From assembly GCF_002934455.1 (NCBI RefSeq), contig NZ_PTIR01000004.1, positions 124,001-188,000 of the forward strand: a stretch of DNA of 64,000 bases. Reading direction: 5' to 3'. Position 1 is the first letter of the stretch, and each line of letters begins with the position of its first letter. This DNA comes from Trinickia symbiotica. Its GTDB lineage: Bacteria; Pseudomonadota; Gammaproteobacteria; Burkholderiales; Burkholderiaceae. Position numbers and translations under genes: made by a program. The notes below the pieces were generated by a model. It had not been told where the DNA came from and made no database searches. It saw only the letters and a program-made list of their open reading frames with translations. Below, piece after piece: positions 35,858 to 45,097 of this stretch.

Positions 35858-37276
35858 TCATTTGCCGGCCGCCGGCTCGCCGGCTTCCCCGGGCTCGCCG
35901 GCCGCATCGCCTTCGCCGGCCTGTGGCTTGCCAGCCTCGTCGCTGTATTCGACGAGCCGGTTGTAGAGCGTCTTCAAGCTGATGCCGAGGATTTCGGCGG
36001 CGCGCGTTTTGACGCCACCGCATTGCTCTAGCGTCGCGAGGATCAATTGCCGGTCCGCGGCGGCGAGCGAGGTGCCGAACGGAATCGTCACCGCAGTCCC
36101 GGTCGACGGCTTGGATAGCGAGATCTGCAGCGGTACGGCAGCCGTCGTGTTCGAGTCGGCGCCCGCCATGATGTAGGCGCGCTGCACGTAGTTCTTGAGC
36201 TCGCGCACGTTGCCGGGCCAGGGGTACGACAGCAGCATTTCCTTCGTCGCGGGCGGAAATTGCTTGCTCGTGCCGTGACGCTCGTTGAGCTCGGCGAGAA
36301 ACGCCTCGGCGAGCAACCAGACGTCGTTGCCGCGCTCGCGCAGCGGTGGCAGGCTGATGGGAAAGACGTTGAGCCGATGGTAGAGGTCGAGCCTGAGCTT
36401 GCCCTCGAGCACGGCCTGTTCGGGATCGCGGTTCGTTGCGGCGATGACACGCACGTCGGTCTCGATTTCCTTCGTCGTGCCGACGCGCATGAACATGCCC
36501 GTCTCGAGCACGCGCAGGAACTTGACCTGCAATTCGGCCGGCATTTCGGTGATTTCGTCGAGAAAGATCGTCCCGCCGTTCGCGCGCTCGAAATAGCCCT
36601 TGTGCTGACGGTCCGCGCCCGTGAAGGAGCCGCGCTCGTGTCCGAACATCTCCGATTCGATCAGATTCGGCGAGATGGCGCCGCAGTTGACGGCGAGAAA
36701 CGCGTGCTTGCGGCGCAGGCTCAACTCGTGAATCGTCTGCGCGGCCACCTCCTTGCCCGTCCCGGACTCTCCGACGAGCAGCACCGACGCCGCGGTCGGC
36801 GCGACGCGGCTCACTTGATCGTAAACCGACTGCATCGCCGGCGAGCTGCCGAGCATGAGCCCGAAGCGGCCCATGCGCCGCAGCTCGCCGCGCAGCGTGC
36901 CGATTTGCGCCTTCAAATCGCCCGCGCGCGGCAAACGATCGAGCACGGCCCGCACGCGCTGCATGTTGATCGGCTTGACGAGGTAGTCGGACGCACCCAT
37001 CTTGAGCGCGGAGACGGCCGATTCGACCGTCGCGTGGCCGGTGATGACGACGATCTCGACGCCCGAGCGCGGATCGAGGTCTTCGAACAAGTCGACCCCG
37101 CTGCCGTCCGGCAACTGCAAATCGGTGAAGACGACGTCCGGCGTTTGCCGCACGAGTTGAATGCGGGCCTCGCGCAAGTCGCCGGCGGTGGCCGTGGTGA
37201 GGCCATCCTCCGCGATGATCGACACGAGCGCTTCGCGCGTGTCCGGGTCGTCGTCGACAATCAGCACATGTGGCAT
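35858..37276 (-). CDS. Sigma-54-dependent response regulator (NtrC family)
   Basis: A 472-residue activator. A receiver domain (1-115) has D52 in FTDLQLPDG. The AAA+ domain has Walker A GESGTGKE at 169-176, the sigma-54 contact loop GSFTGA at 216-221 (a variant of GAFTGA), and arginine fingers downstream. A Fis-type helix-turn-helix (LEQCGGVKTRAAEILGISLK) sits near 430-450. After it comes a Gly/Ala/Glu-rich low-complexity tail. No cognate histidine kinase is adjacent. Together with the nearby rpoN and a second activator it suggests a local sigma-54 circuit. Confidence 0.94.
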   Translation of the reverse strand: MPHVLIVDDDPDTREALVSIIAEDGLTTATAGDLREARIQLVRQTPDVVFTDLQLPDGSGVDLFEDLDPRSGVEIVVITGHATVESAVSALKMGASDYLVKPINMQRVRAVLDRLPRAGDLKAQIGTLRGELRRMGRFGLMLGSSPAMQSVYDQVSRVAPTAASVLLVGESGTGKEVAAQTIHELSLRRKHAFLAVNCGAISPNLIESEMFGHERGSFTGADRQHKGYFERANGGTIFLDEITEMPAELQVKFLRVLETGMFMRVGTTKEIETDVRVIAATNRDPEQAVLEGKLRLDLYHRLNVFPISLPPLRERGNDVWLLAEAFLAELNERHGTSKQFPPATKEMLLSYPWPGNVRELKNYVQRAYIMAGADSNTTAAVPLQISLSKPSTGTAVTIPFGTSLAAADRQLILATLEQCGGVKTRAAEILGISLKTLYNRLVEYSDEAGKPQAGEGDAAGEPGEAGEPAAGK

Positions 37277-37411
37277 CGGGTTGGATCGCGTATAAAAGGG
37301 TCAAGAAGATCGACACGCCGGCGAGATGTGCCGGCGCTCGAAGCAGATCGATATTTTGCCTCCGCTCGCCGCCCTGGAGGAGCCAGAGCATCGACGAGCG
37401 ACGCCCATTTC

Positions 37412-37681
37412 TCAGCTGTGCGGGAAAACCCAGGCGTCGCGCGTACCGCCCACCCGGGCGGCCCCGTCCGGGATCGGGCCGCCCGTTGGCGCCGACGCCG
37501 ACGCGGGTGTTGACGGTGCCGCTTGCGTCACGGACGCCACTGCGCCGCCCTCGCCTTCCCAACGGTTCAATTCGCTGGCGAGCCGCGCTTGCGACGCGCG
37601 GTGCTTTTGTGACCAGCGCCACGCGATCACGCCCCCCACCGCGACGAGCGCGCCGAAGATGCCGATTTTGGGACGAGCCAT
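37412..37681 (-). CDS. Small single-pass membrane protein
   Basis: An 89-residue protein with one N-terminal helix (IGIFGALVAVGGVIAWRW), a short charged region and a long Ala/Pro/Ser/Thr-rich tail. The ribosome-binding site GAAGGGGG before the ATG at 37681 supports it as a real gene. No family is recognised. It lies between two divergently oriented sigma-54 activator genes. Confidence 0.6.
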   Translation of the reverse strand: MARPKIGIFGALVAVGGVIAWRWSQKHRASQARLASELNRWEGEGGAVASVTQAAPSTPASASAPTGGPIPDGAARVGGTRDAWVFPHS

Positions 37682-37955
37682 CTGACCCCCTTCGTAATTT
37701 GCCCGAAGTGTATGAAAGATACGGCCAAGCCGCCAGCACCGGCGTCCGGCTGCCGACTCTCATTCCGATCGATTCCGCGTCCGCGAGTTCCGTGCGGAAC
37801 CCGAACGTGCCGCACGATTCATGCCATATCCGCCATGACGACTGGCGGGCGTCGGACCCGTCATGCGTGGTTAAATAGGGGTTTGCAACCACCCTTTTCG
37901 GAGCGGCGACAACGGCTCAACCGCCGTGGCCGCCGCTCGCGGAAGATTGCGATAC

Positions 37956-39020
37956 ATGGCGTCGTCAAGCGACTTGGACACACCCGCGGCAGCCGACATG
38001 AGCGATGCCGCGCGGCGACTCGACAAAGCTCTCGCGCGCGATTCGGCCGGGCTCGAATCGTATGGGATGCTTTACGGCTCGTCGCCCGCAATGCTCGAAC
38101 TGTACGAGCAGATCGAGCGCGTCGCCGCGACCGATGCAACCGTGCTGATCGTCGGCGAATCGGGCACGGGCAAGGAGCTGATCGCCCGCACGGTCCACGA
38201 TCGGGGCGCGCGGCGCGACGGCCCCTTCATCGCCGTCAATTGCGGCGCGATTCCCGACAACCTCATCGAGGCGGAGCTCTTCGGCCACGAGCGCGGCAGT
38301 TTCACCGGCGCCGTGCAGGGCCGCGCCGGCTATTTCGAAAATGCCAACGGCGGCACGCTCTTTCTCGACGAAATCACCGAAATGATGCCCGTGCGGCAGG
38401 TGAAGCTGCTGCGTGCGCTGGAAACCGGCACGTTCTATCGCGTGGGCGGCACCGAGCTCCTGCACAGCGACGTCCGCGTGATCGCCGCGACCAACCGGGA
38501 TCCGATGGTCGCGGTCAAGGAGAACGGGCTGCGCGAGGATCTGATGTACCGGCTCGCCGTCTTTCCGCTGCGCGTGCCGCCGCTGCGCGAGCGCGAGGGC
38601 GACCGCGAGCTGCTCGCCCAGCACTTCCTTGCCGAGCTCAACGCGCAGGAAAACACGAACAAGTCGTTCAGCAAGCGTGCGCGCGAGACGCTGCGCACGT
38701 ACTCGTGGCCCGGCAATGTTCGAGAGCTGAAGAACAGCGTCTATCGGGCGTTCATCCTTGCCGAGAAGACGGTCGAGATCGAGCATCCGCGTCTGGCCGC
38801 CCGCTCGAAGAAGGCCGTCACGCAAGGCGATGCGATGAGCATCTGGGTCGGCACGCCGCTCGCCGAGGCTCAGCGGCAGATCATCCTCGGCACGCTCAAG
38901 TACTGCGGCGGCGACAAGCGGCGCGCGGCGAAGGCGCTCGGAGTCAGCCTGAAAACGCTCTATAACCGGCTCGGCGCCTACGAGGACGAGGACGACAACC
39001 CGCCCGCGGGCGAAGGCTGA
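37956..39020 (+). CDS. Sigma-54-dependent activator lacking a receiver domain
   Basis: A 354-residue activator with Walker A GESGTGKE at 67-74, the GSFTGA loop at 114-119, [20 protein letters not shown], and a C-terminal Fis-type helix ([20 protein letters not shown]). The N-terminal 45 residues contain no receiver or sensor domain, so control must come from expression, a partner protein or the short N-terminus. The start at 37956 is chosen over 37926 and over an internal ATG at 37998; the evidence for each is limited. It shares high similarity in the AAA+ and C-terminal parts with the nearby response-regulator-type activator, so the two may be ancient duplicates. Confidence 0.9.
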   Translation: MASSSDLDTPAAADMSDAARRLDKALARDSAGLESYGMLYGSSPAMLELYEQIERVAATDATVLIVGESGTGKELIARTVHDRGARRDGPFIAVNCGAIPDNLIEAELFGHERGSFTGAVQGRAGYFENANGGTLFLDEITEMMPVRQVKLLRALETGTFYRVGGTELLHSDVRVIAATNRDPMVAVKENGLREDLMYRLAVFPLRVPPLREREGDRELLAQHFLAELNAQENTNKSFSKRARETLRTYSWPGNVRELKNSVYRAFILAEKTVEIEHPRLAARSKKAVTQGDAMSIWVGTPLAEAQRQIILGTLKYCGGDKRRAAKALGVSLKTLYNRLGAYEDEDDNPPAGEG

Positions 39021-39052
39021 GCCCGCTCAGGCACCGTGCACCGCCCTCCGCG

Positions 39053-40414
39053 TTACGACTCGACGTCCTCGAGACTGAAGATCTCGGTCTGGTCGTTATA
39101 CGAGAAGATTTCGCCGTAGCGGCCCCAGTTGATGACGGCGTCGAGCGTTTCCTCGGCCGCGCTGTCGGATAGGAAGTCCTCGAGCTCCTGCTCGAAGCGC
39201 ACGCGCGGCGCGCGATGGCCGGGGCGCTCGTTCAGCACTTTCTTGATCCGCGCGGCAAGCGGCACGTGCCGCAGCAAATGCTCGGCGAACATCATCTTGC
39301 GCTCCTGAGTGCCGAACTCGGCGAACACGCGCGCCGGCGGCGTCAGGAAAATGTCGCCCTCGCGCACGTCGGTGAACCCGAGATGCTGCAGCACTTCGGC
39401 GATCGGAAAGAGGTCGTCGACCTCGAGATGCAGCGAGCGGGCGATTTCCGGCATGTCGGCGCGGCCATGATAGGGCGGCGCGGCCAGCGTCTCGATGAGA
39501 CCGGCCATAAGGTTCGTGGAGACGCTCGGCAGCCAGCTGCCGAGCTCGAGCCCCTTTTTCGTCGCCTCGTCGGTGCGCCGCGCCGTCATTTTCGCGTAGA
39601 TGTCGTCGACGAGACGCTTGAAGGCCGGGTCGAGCCGGTTGCGCGGATGCGCGAACGGCACCTTGATCTCGGCGATCACGCGCCCGGGGTTCGATGAAAG
39701 CACGAGAATCCGGTCGCACATGAACACCGCTTCCTCGATGTTGTGCGTGACGATCAGCACCGACTTGATCGGCATGCGTCGCTGTGTCCAGAGATCGAGC
39801 AGGTCGGTCCGCAGCGTTTCGGCGGTGAGCACGTCGAGCGCAGAGAACGGCTCGTCCATCAGCAGCAGCGTCGGATCGACGACGAGCGCGCGCGCAAAGC
39901 CGACGCGCTGGCGCATGCCGCCCGACATTTCGCGCGGATAGGCGTTCTCGAAGCCGTCGAGGCCGATCAGGTCGATCGCGGCCAGCGCGCGTTCGCGCCG
40001 CTCGCGCGCCCCGACGCCTTGCGCCTCGAGTCCCGCCTCGACGTTCTGCAGCACCGTCAGCCAGGGAAAGAGCGCGAACGTCTGGAACACCATCGCGACG
40101 CCTTCGGCCGGACCCGAAAGCGGCTTGCCGAGGTAGTCGACCTGGCCGTCCGTCGGCTTGATCAGCCCGGCGATGATGCGCAAAAGCGTGGACTTGCCCG
40201 AGCCCGAGCGTCCGAGCAAGCCGACGATCTCCCCTTCGCGCAGCGAGAGGTTGACGTCGTCGAGCACGAGCAGCTCGCCTTGCGCTTTTGAAAAGCCGCG
40301 GCGCACACCGCGCACGTTGAGCACTTCCTCGCCGAGACGAGGCGCGGCACCGGCGCCGACCGATGCGGGAGAGGCGGACGACGCCGGGCTCAGTTCAGCT
40401 TTGGGATTTTGCAT
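39053..40414 (-). CDS. Nitrate/sulfonate-type ABC transporter ATP-binding protein with AAA-associated C-terminus
   Basis: A 453-residue ATPase. Walker A is [12 protein letters not shown] at about 69-80, the signature is MSGGMRQRVGFARAL and Walker B is LLLMDEPFSALD. An extra C-terminal domain of about 140 residues (from about 300, GLIETLAAPPYHGRADMPEI onwards) matches the AAA-associated domain found in a subset of these ATPases. It energises the duplicated permease encoded 41 bp upstream. No substrate-binding protein is encoded nearby, so the substrate is unknown; nitrate, sulfonate and taurine systems are the closest relatives. Confidence 0.92.
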   Translation of the reverse strand: MQNPKAELSPASSASPASVGAGAAPRLGEEVLNVRGVRRGFSKAQGELLVLDDVNLSLREGEIVGLLGRSGSGKSTLLRIIAGLIKPTDGQVDYLGKPLSGPAEGVAMVFQTFALFPWLTVLQNVEAGLEAQGVGARERRERALAAIDLIGLDGFENAYPREMSGGMRQRVGFARALVVDPTLLLMDEPFSALDVLTAETLRTDLLDLWTQRRMPIKSVLIVTHNIEEAVFMCDRILVLSSNPGRVIAEIKVPFAHPRNRLDPAFKRLVDDIYAKMTARRTDEATKKGLELGSWLPSVSTNLMAGLIETLAAPPYHGRADMPEIARSLHLEVDDLFPIAEVLQHLGFTDVREGDIFLTPPARVFAEFGTQERKMMFAEHLLRHVPLAARIKKVLNERPGHRAPRVRFEQELEDFLSDSAAEETLDAVINWGRYGEIFSYNDQTEIFSLEDVES

Positions 40415-40455
40415 TGCGCTTCACTCTCGAATGGACCTATCGGGTGTTTTTCGCA

Positions 40456-42213
40456 TCAGTCGAGCCGGAGCTTCGATTCCGCGTAAGCATAAAGCGGCCG
40501 CCACACGCTTCGGTTGAACAACGTGACGAACAGCGACATTACGGCGATTCCGAGGATGATCTTCGGAAAGTCTCCCGCAGCGGTGGTTTCGGCGATATAG
40601 GCGCCGAGCCCATGCGCGGTGACGTGCGTATCGCCCCACTGGACCGCCTCCGAGACGATGCTCGCGTTCCAGGCGCCGCCCGAAGCCGTGAGCGCGCCGG
40701 TCACATAGTAGGGAAAGATGCCCGGCAGCATGCATTGGCGCCACCATTGCCAGCCGCGAATGCGAAAGTTCGTGGCGGCCTCGCGGTAGTCGTTCGGATA
40801 GGCCGTCGCGCCCGCGACCACGTTGAAGAGGATATACCACTGCGTTCCGAGCACGATGAGCGGCGAGAGCCAGATGTCCGGATTCAGATGAAAGCGGACG
40901 ATCACGATCACAAACACCGGAAACAGCAGATTGGCGGGGAACGCGGCGAGGAACTGCGCGAGCGGCTGAACTTTTTCGGCGACGGCGGGCCGCAGGCCGA
41001 TCAGCACGCCGAGCGGAACCCAGATCAGCGATGAAATCACGATCAGCACGGCGACGCGCAGCAACGTGAAGACGCCGAGCAGAAAGACATGCCCGACTTC
41101 CGAGCCCGTCACGCCCGTGCTGACGTAGGCCACGACGCGCCAGACCACGTAGATCGTTGCCGCGATCAGGACCAGGGCCCAAACGACATCGCCCGCCAGC
41201 GACGACGCGCGCTTCGCCACGGCGGGCTGACCGAGCCGCAGGCCTTGCGGAAGCGAAACGCGCAGCGGCACACGCGCGAGCTTTGAGAAGACCCACCCGG
41301 CCGGCACGAGCAGCTGATGAATGAGCCGCGTCCGGCGCACGAGGTCGAGCAGCCACGATTCCGGCGCATCGCCCGAGCTCGTCGTTTCCATCCTGAACTT
41401 GTCGGCCCACGCGACGAGCGGCCGGAACATGAGCTGATCGTAGGCCAGAATCACGACCGACATCGCGACAATGACCCAGCCGATGGCGCCCAGGTTGCGC
41501 TCCGTGATCGCCTGCGAAAGGTATGCGCCGATGCCGGGCAGCGTGATGGTGTTGTTGCCGACCGTGATGGCCTCCGATGCGACGACGAAGAACCAGCCGC
41601 CCGACATCGACATCATCATGTTCCAGATGAGGCCCGGCATCGAGAACGGGACTTCGAGCTTCCAGAAGCGCTGCCAGGCGGTCAGGTGAAAGCCGCGCGA
41701 GACCTCGTCGAGATCGCGCGGCACCGTGCGCAGCGACTGGTAGAAGCTGAACGTCATGTTCCAGGCCTGACTCGTGAAGATCGCGAAGACGGCCGCGAGC
41801 TCGGCGCCGAGCACCTGCTTCGGAAAAAGCGCGAGGAAAAACGTCACGGTGAACGAGATGTATCCGAGCACCGGCACTGATTGAAGAATGTCGAGGATCG
41901 GGATCAACACCATGCCCGCGCGCCGGCTCTTCGCGGCGAGCGTGCCGTACACGAGCGTGAAGACGAGCGAGGCCACCATCGCGGCAAGCATGCGCAGCGT
42001 CGTGCGCAGCGCGTACTCGGGCAGATTGGCCGGGTCGAGCGAGATCACCTGCGTCTTGAGCGTCGAGATCGGCGCCATCGTCTGGTGAAAGCCGATGGCC
42101 GTCATCGCGATCAGGCAGATGATGAGGGGAAACGCGACGAAGTCCCAGCGGTTGGGCAACAGCCGCCAGGCCGACGCGTTCGCCGTGCGGTTCGGATCGA
42201 AACTGAAGTCCAT
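40456..42213 (-). CDS. ABC transporter permease with two fused permease domains
   Basis: A 585-residue membrane protein with two BPD_transp_1-type halves. The first covers about residues 85-290 (EAITVGNNTITLPGIGAYLS) and the second about 370-575 (SIVSEAVQWGDTHVTAHGLG). The paired motifs EAI/EAV-x-G show an internal duplication. GGGAGG lies seven bases before the ATG at 42213. A single gene thus supplies both transmembrane subunits. Its partner ATPase follows 41 bp downstream. There is no periplasmic binding protein gene in the operon. Confidence 0.9.
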   Translation of the reverse strand: MDFSFDPNRTANASAWRLLPNRWDFVAFPLIICLIAMTAIGFHQTMAPISTLKTQVISLDPANLPEYALRTTLRMLAAMVASLVFTLVYGTLAAKSRRAGMVLIPILDILQSVPVLGYISFTVTFFLALFPKQVLGAELAAVFAIFTSQAWNMTFSFYQSLRTVPRDLDEVSRGFHLTAWQRFWKLEVPFSMPGLIWNMMMSMSGGWFFVVASEAITVGNNTITLPGIGAYLSQAITERNLGAIGWVIVAMSVVILAYDQLMFRPLVAWADKFRMETTSSGDAPESWLLDLVRRTRLIHQLLVPAGWVFSKLARVPLRVSLPQGLRLGQPAVAKRASSLAGDVVWALVLIAATIYVVWRVVAYVSTGVTGSEVGHVFLLGVFTLLRVAVLIVISSLIWVPLGVLIGLRPAVAEKVQPLAQFLAAFPANLLFPVFVIVIVRFHLNPDIWLSPLIVLGTQWYILFNVVAGATAYPNDYREAATNFRIRGWQWWRQCMLPGIFPYYVTGALTASGGAWNASIVSEAVQWGDTHVTAHGLGAYIAETTAAGDFPKIILGIAVMSLFVTLFNRSVWRPLYAYAESKLRLD

Positions 42214-42663
42214 CAGCGAGCCTCCCGTCCACAATGGAACGTCCTTCGGGTCACCGGGGCCGCCCCGGCTGCGGCCACGTGATGGCATGCGGGCAAACAG
42301 CGTGCGAGGTGCGCGGCACGCGAAAAGTCTGGGCGGACCGAAGTGCGGAGTAAGAGCATGACGGAGTAAATAGTGATTCGTTGGGTGCGGATCGATGACT
42401 GCCCAGCGGTTCGATCTCTTTTTTGACGGCACGACACTACTACAACCTTTGTGACAGGCACAACCGCAAGACGGCGCACGCGCCAGCCGACGACGGCCGG
42501 CCGGGCTGGCGGAAAATGCCGTTGCGCCGATACAACGGCGAATTATGCCGGGAACCAGGCTTTGGGAAAACCCACGCCGCCACCGCAACGCGCAGCGCGC
42601 CGGAAAGACCGGGTATCATCGGCGTTTTGATGGCGATGAGCCGCCGACTACCTGGAGGTGCGC
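42214..42663. other. Intergenic region between permease and small gene
   Basis: This 450 bp gap holds the divergent promoters of the ABC permease operon and the following small gene. It includes an AT-richer stretch at about 42355-42470. No open frame in it has a ribosome-binding site or recognisable product, and I see no clear RNA structure. Confidence 0.35.
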
Positions 42664-42927
42664 ATGAAGGGCAATCTGGTCATCGTTTGTCGCGACCAGG
42701 ACGCGGAAGCGTTCGATCAGTTGATGGCCGAGTACGGCGCGTATCAGGTCAAGCTCTCTTCCACGGCGTGGTACCTGAAACTCGACACCGCGCCCGAGAA
42801 CGTGCAGGAAGACATTCTGGCAAGGCTCGGCAAGTACACGACGCACTACATCTTCGGCGCCGACAGCGTGACCTATAACACCGTCGACAACGAAGCGGCC
42901 TCGTCGCTCGACGCCCTTTTTTCCTAG
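42664..42927 (+). CDS. Small conserved-looking hypothetical protein
   Basis: An 87-residue soluble protein (MKGNLVIVCRDQDAEAFDQL at the start). GGAG precedes the ATG at 42664 by six bases. The pattern of alternating strands and helices (LVIVCR, AWYLKL, YIFGAD) suggests a small alpha/beta ferredoxin-like or CRISPR-Cas2-like fold, but there is no CRISPR array here and no catalytic motif, so I do not call it Cas2. It is convergent with the sensor kinase gene. The function is unknown. Confidence 0.7.
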   Translation: MKGNLVIVCRDQDAEAFDQLMAEYGAYQVKLSSTAWYLKLDTAPENVQEDILARLGKYTTHYIFGADSVTYNTVDNEAASSLDALFS

Positions 42928-42955
42928 CGATTCCGGCGCGAGCGGAAGCCGACGT

Positions 42956-44269
42956 CTACCAGGCCGCCTCCGATTGGGCCGTGACGCTCGCCAGCGTGTC
43001 GCGCGGGAACGTCATGACGATGCGCAGGCCGCCGTTTTCGGCGTTGCCGATCTCCCAGCCGCCGCCGAGCCGGCGCACGAGCCGCTCGACGATGGCGAGC
43101 CCGAGCCCGCTGTGCCCGTTGCCGCCGCGGGCCGGATCGAGCCGCACGAAGGGGCGGCTTGCCTGAATCAAATCCTGCGGCGCGATGCCCTGGCCATGGT
43201 CGCTGACCGAGAGGAGCCAGCCATCGGACGTGCGCGCCGTTCTGACGACGACGGGTGGCGCGCCGTACGCGTGCGCATTGTCGAGCAGATTCGAGAGGAT
43301 GCGATCGAGCGTCGCGGTAGGCAGGCGAAAGCCGGCGCCGGCCGCGAGATCCGTCCGCACGGTCGGCGTGCCGGGCGCAACCGCGCGATAGCTGCGCGCG
43401 ATGCGCTCGCAGTGATCGTCGACTTCGACCATTTCGCTGCTGTCCACGCCATCGTGCGCAAATACGAGGAACTGGTCGACGATGTGCGTCATCGAGTCGA
43501 CGTCGCGCACCACGCCGTCGCGCAGCTTCGCGTCCTCCATCATTTCGGCCCTCAACCGCATGCGGGCGAGCGGCGTGCGCAAGTCGTGCGCGATGCCCGC
43601 GAGCATGACCGCGCGGTCCTTCTCGGTGCGAGACACTTCGCGGACCATCTGATTGAAGCCGTGCGTGAGATCGCGGACCTCGCGCGGGCCTCGCTCGGGG
43701 AGCGGCGGCACAGGCTGGCCGCGGCCGAAACGCGCGACGCCCTGGGCGAGGTCCATCAACGGCCGCTGCAGCCGCCACGCGACGAACAGCGCGCAGATGA
43801 CGGCGATCGTCAGGATCGAGGTCAGCCAGATGAAGAGCCGATCGAGCGAGCGCGGCGGGTGCATCGGAATCATCGGCACGACGATCCAATGCGAGTCGGC
43901 CGCCTCGTGAACCCAGAGCATCGGCGGATGTCCCGGTGCCACGCGCACTTGCGAGCCAGGCGGCATCCGCTCGCTCAGGTCGCTGATGAACCGCGTGAGC
44001 GACTCGGACAGATCGTTCTGCGCCGCCGGGAGATCGGCGGCCGACAGGCCGACGACGCGCACGCGAGGCGGCAATGGCGTGCTGCCGGCGCGGGCCACGT
44101 GCTCGCGGACGGCCTCGACGAGAAATACGGCCTCTTCGACGGCATAGCGGGATTGCGAGTGGTTCTTGTCCCACCGGAACATCAGGTAGCCGGCGACATG
44201 CGATGCGAGCAGCACCGCGACGACGAGCAGCGCGAGCCGCCCGAACAGCGAATCAATTGGCCGGCGCAT
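42956..44269 (-). CDS. EnvZ/RstB-type sensor histidine kinase
   Basis: A 437-residue membrane kinase with helices at about residues 9-31 and 145-165, a periplasmic region of about 110 residues between them, a HAMP domain, the phosphoacceptor H228 in MLAGIAHDLRTPLARMRLRA, and the ATPase motifs NLLDNA and GHSGLGLAIVERL. Its gene overlaps the upstream response regulator by 17 bp. A Spy/CpxP-like gene is divergent, so envelope stress sensing is likely by analogy with CpxAR. The signal itself cannot be read from the sequence. Confidence 0.93.
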   Translation of the reverse strand: MRRPIDSLFGRLALLVVAVLLASHVAGYLMFRWDKNHSQSRYAVEEAVFLVEAVREHVARAGSTPLPPRVRVVGLSAADLPAAQNDLSESLTRFISDLSERMPPGSQVRVAPGHPPMLWVHEAADSHWIVVPMIPMHPPRSLDRLFIWLTSILTIAVICALFVAWRLQRPLMDLAQGVARFGRGQPVPPLPERGPREVRDLTHGFNQMVREVSRTEKDRAVMLAGIAHDLRTPLARMRLRAEMMEDAKLRDGVVRDVDSMTHIVDQFLVFAHDGVDSSEMVEVDDHCERIARSYRAVAPGTPTVRTDLAAGAGFRLPTATLDRILSNLLDNAHAYGAPPVVVRTARTSDGWLLSVSDHGQGIAPQDLIQASRPFVRLDPARGGNGHSGLGLAIVERLVRRLGGGWEIGNAENGGLRIVMTFPRDTLASVTAQSEAAW

Positions 44270-44975
44270 TGGGCTCGCCGTTCGGCACGAAGACGTACCC
44301 GCGGCCGCGCACCGTCTGCACGAACCGCGGCGTCGACGGATCGGATTCGAGAATGCGACGCAAGCGCCAGACTTGCACGTCGATACCGCGATCGGTCCCG
44401 TCGTACTCGGGGCCGTGCAGCAATTCGAGCAGTCGTTCGCGCGTGAGCGTGCGCATCGGGTGGTTGACGAAGATCTTGAGCAGCGCGAACTCGCTGCCCG
44501 AGAGCGTCAGCGGACGGCCGTCCATATTCAGCGTGCGCGTCTCGAAGTCGAGCACGAAGCGCCCGAACGAGAACGGCTCGCGCTGCTCCGGCGCGGCCGA
44601 AGGCACGGTGCGGCGACGCCGCAGCACGGCCTGCACGCGCGCAAGCAGCTCGCGCGGGTTGAACGGCTTGCCGAGATAATCGTCCGCGCCGAGCTCGAGG
44701 CCGACGATGCGATCGACGTCGTCGGCGCGCGCCGTCAACATGATCACAGGAATGTCGTCGCCCGCCGCGCGCAGCTTGCGCAGCGCCGTCAGCCCGTCGA
44801 CGCCCGGCATCATCAGATCGAGCACGATGAGATCGGGACGCTCGCGCTCAAGCCGGCGCTCGAGGTTTGCGGCGTCGTGCAGCACCGACACTTCGATGCT
44901 CTGCCTGACGAGATAGTCGCGCAGCAGGTCGCGCAGTTCGGCGTCGTCGTCGACGATAAGGATTTGCGTGGTCAT
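44253..44975 (-). CDS. OmpR-family response regulator
   Basis: A 240-residue regulator starting at 44975 (MTTQILIVDDDAELRDLLRD). The receiver domain has D9-D11 and the phosphorylation site D53 in LIVLDLMMPGVDG. The winged-helix domain (about 140-235) ends in VQTVRGRGYVF. It is co-transcribed with the overlapping kinase gene. The intergenic region before it has two pairs of 10-bp-phased repeats (45033-45097), a typical arrangement for OmpR-type binding, shared with the divergent Spy-like gene. Confidence 0.94.
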   Translation of the reverse strand: MTTQILIVDDDAELRDLLRDYLVRQSIEVSVLHDAANLERRLERERPDLIVLDLMMPGVDGLTALRKLRAAGDDIPVIMLTARADDVDRIVGLELGADDYLGKPFNPRELLARVQAVLRRRRTVPSAAPEQREPFSFGRFVLDFETRTLNMDGRPLTLSGSEFALLKIFVNHPMRTLTRERLLELLHGPEYDGTDRGIDVQVWRLRRILESDPSTPRFVQTVRGRGYVFVPNGEPNAPAN

Positions 44976-45032
44976 GCGCTGAAGTTTAGCGCGAGCCGCC
45001 TGCCGCACGGAAAGCCGCCACCTGACGAAAGG

Positions 45033-45097
45033 GTTACGGAACGTTACCGTCAAACCAGGGCGTAATGGCGCGTAATCGCCTCGACGGGTGGCGTAAC
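45033..45097. promoter_or_regulatory. Opposed, helically phased repeats in the response regulator/Spy intergenic region
   Basis: GTTACG (45033-45038) and GTTACC (45043-45048) are ten bases apart. CGTAAT (45061-45066) and CGTAAT (45071-45076) are also ten bases apart, in the opposite orientation. CGTAAC (45092-45097) follows two helical turns on. Direct repeats at one-turn spacing are typical of OmpR-family binding sites. The array sits between the response regulator and the Spy-like gene, so it is a strong candidate operator for both. Confidence 0.6.

Noticed and set aside
40421-42232. 603-codon minus-strand frame overlapping the duplicated permease
   Set aside because: Arg/Ala-rich shadow; the permease frame shows hydrophobic helices and family motifs.
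42664-42927. Possible Cas2-like protein
   Set aside because: Only the size and strand-helix pattern are similar; no CRISPR repeats, no cas1 and no Cas2 catalytic aspartate motif are present.
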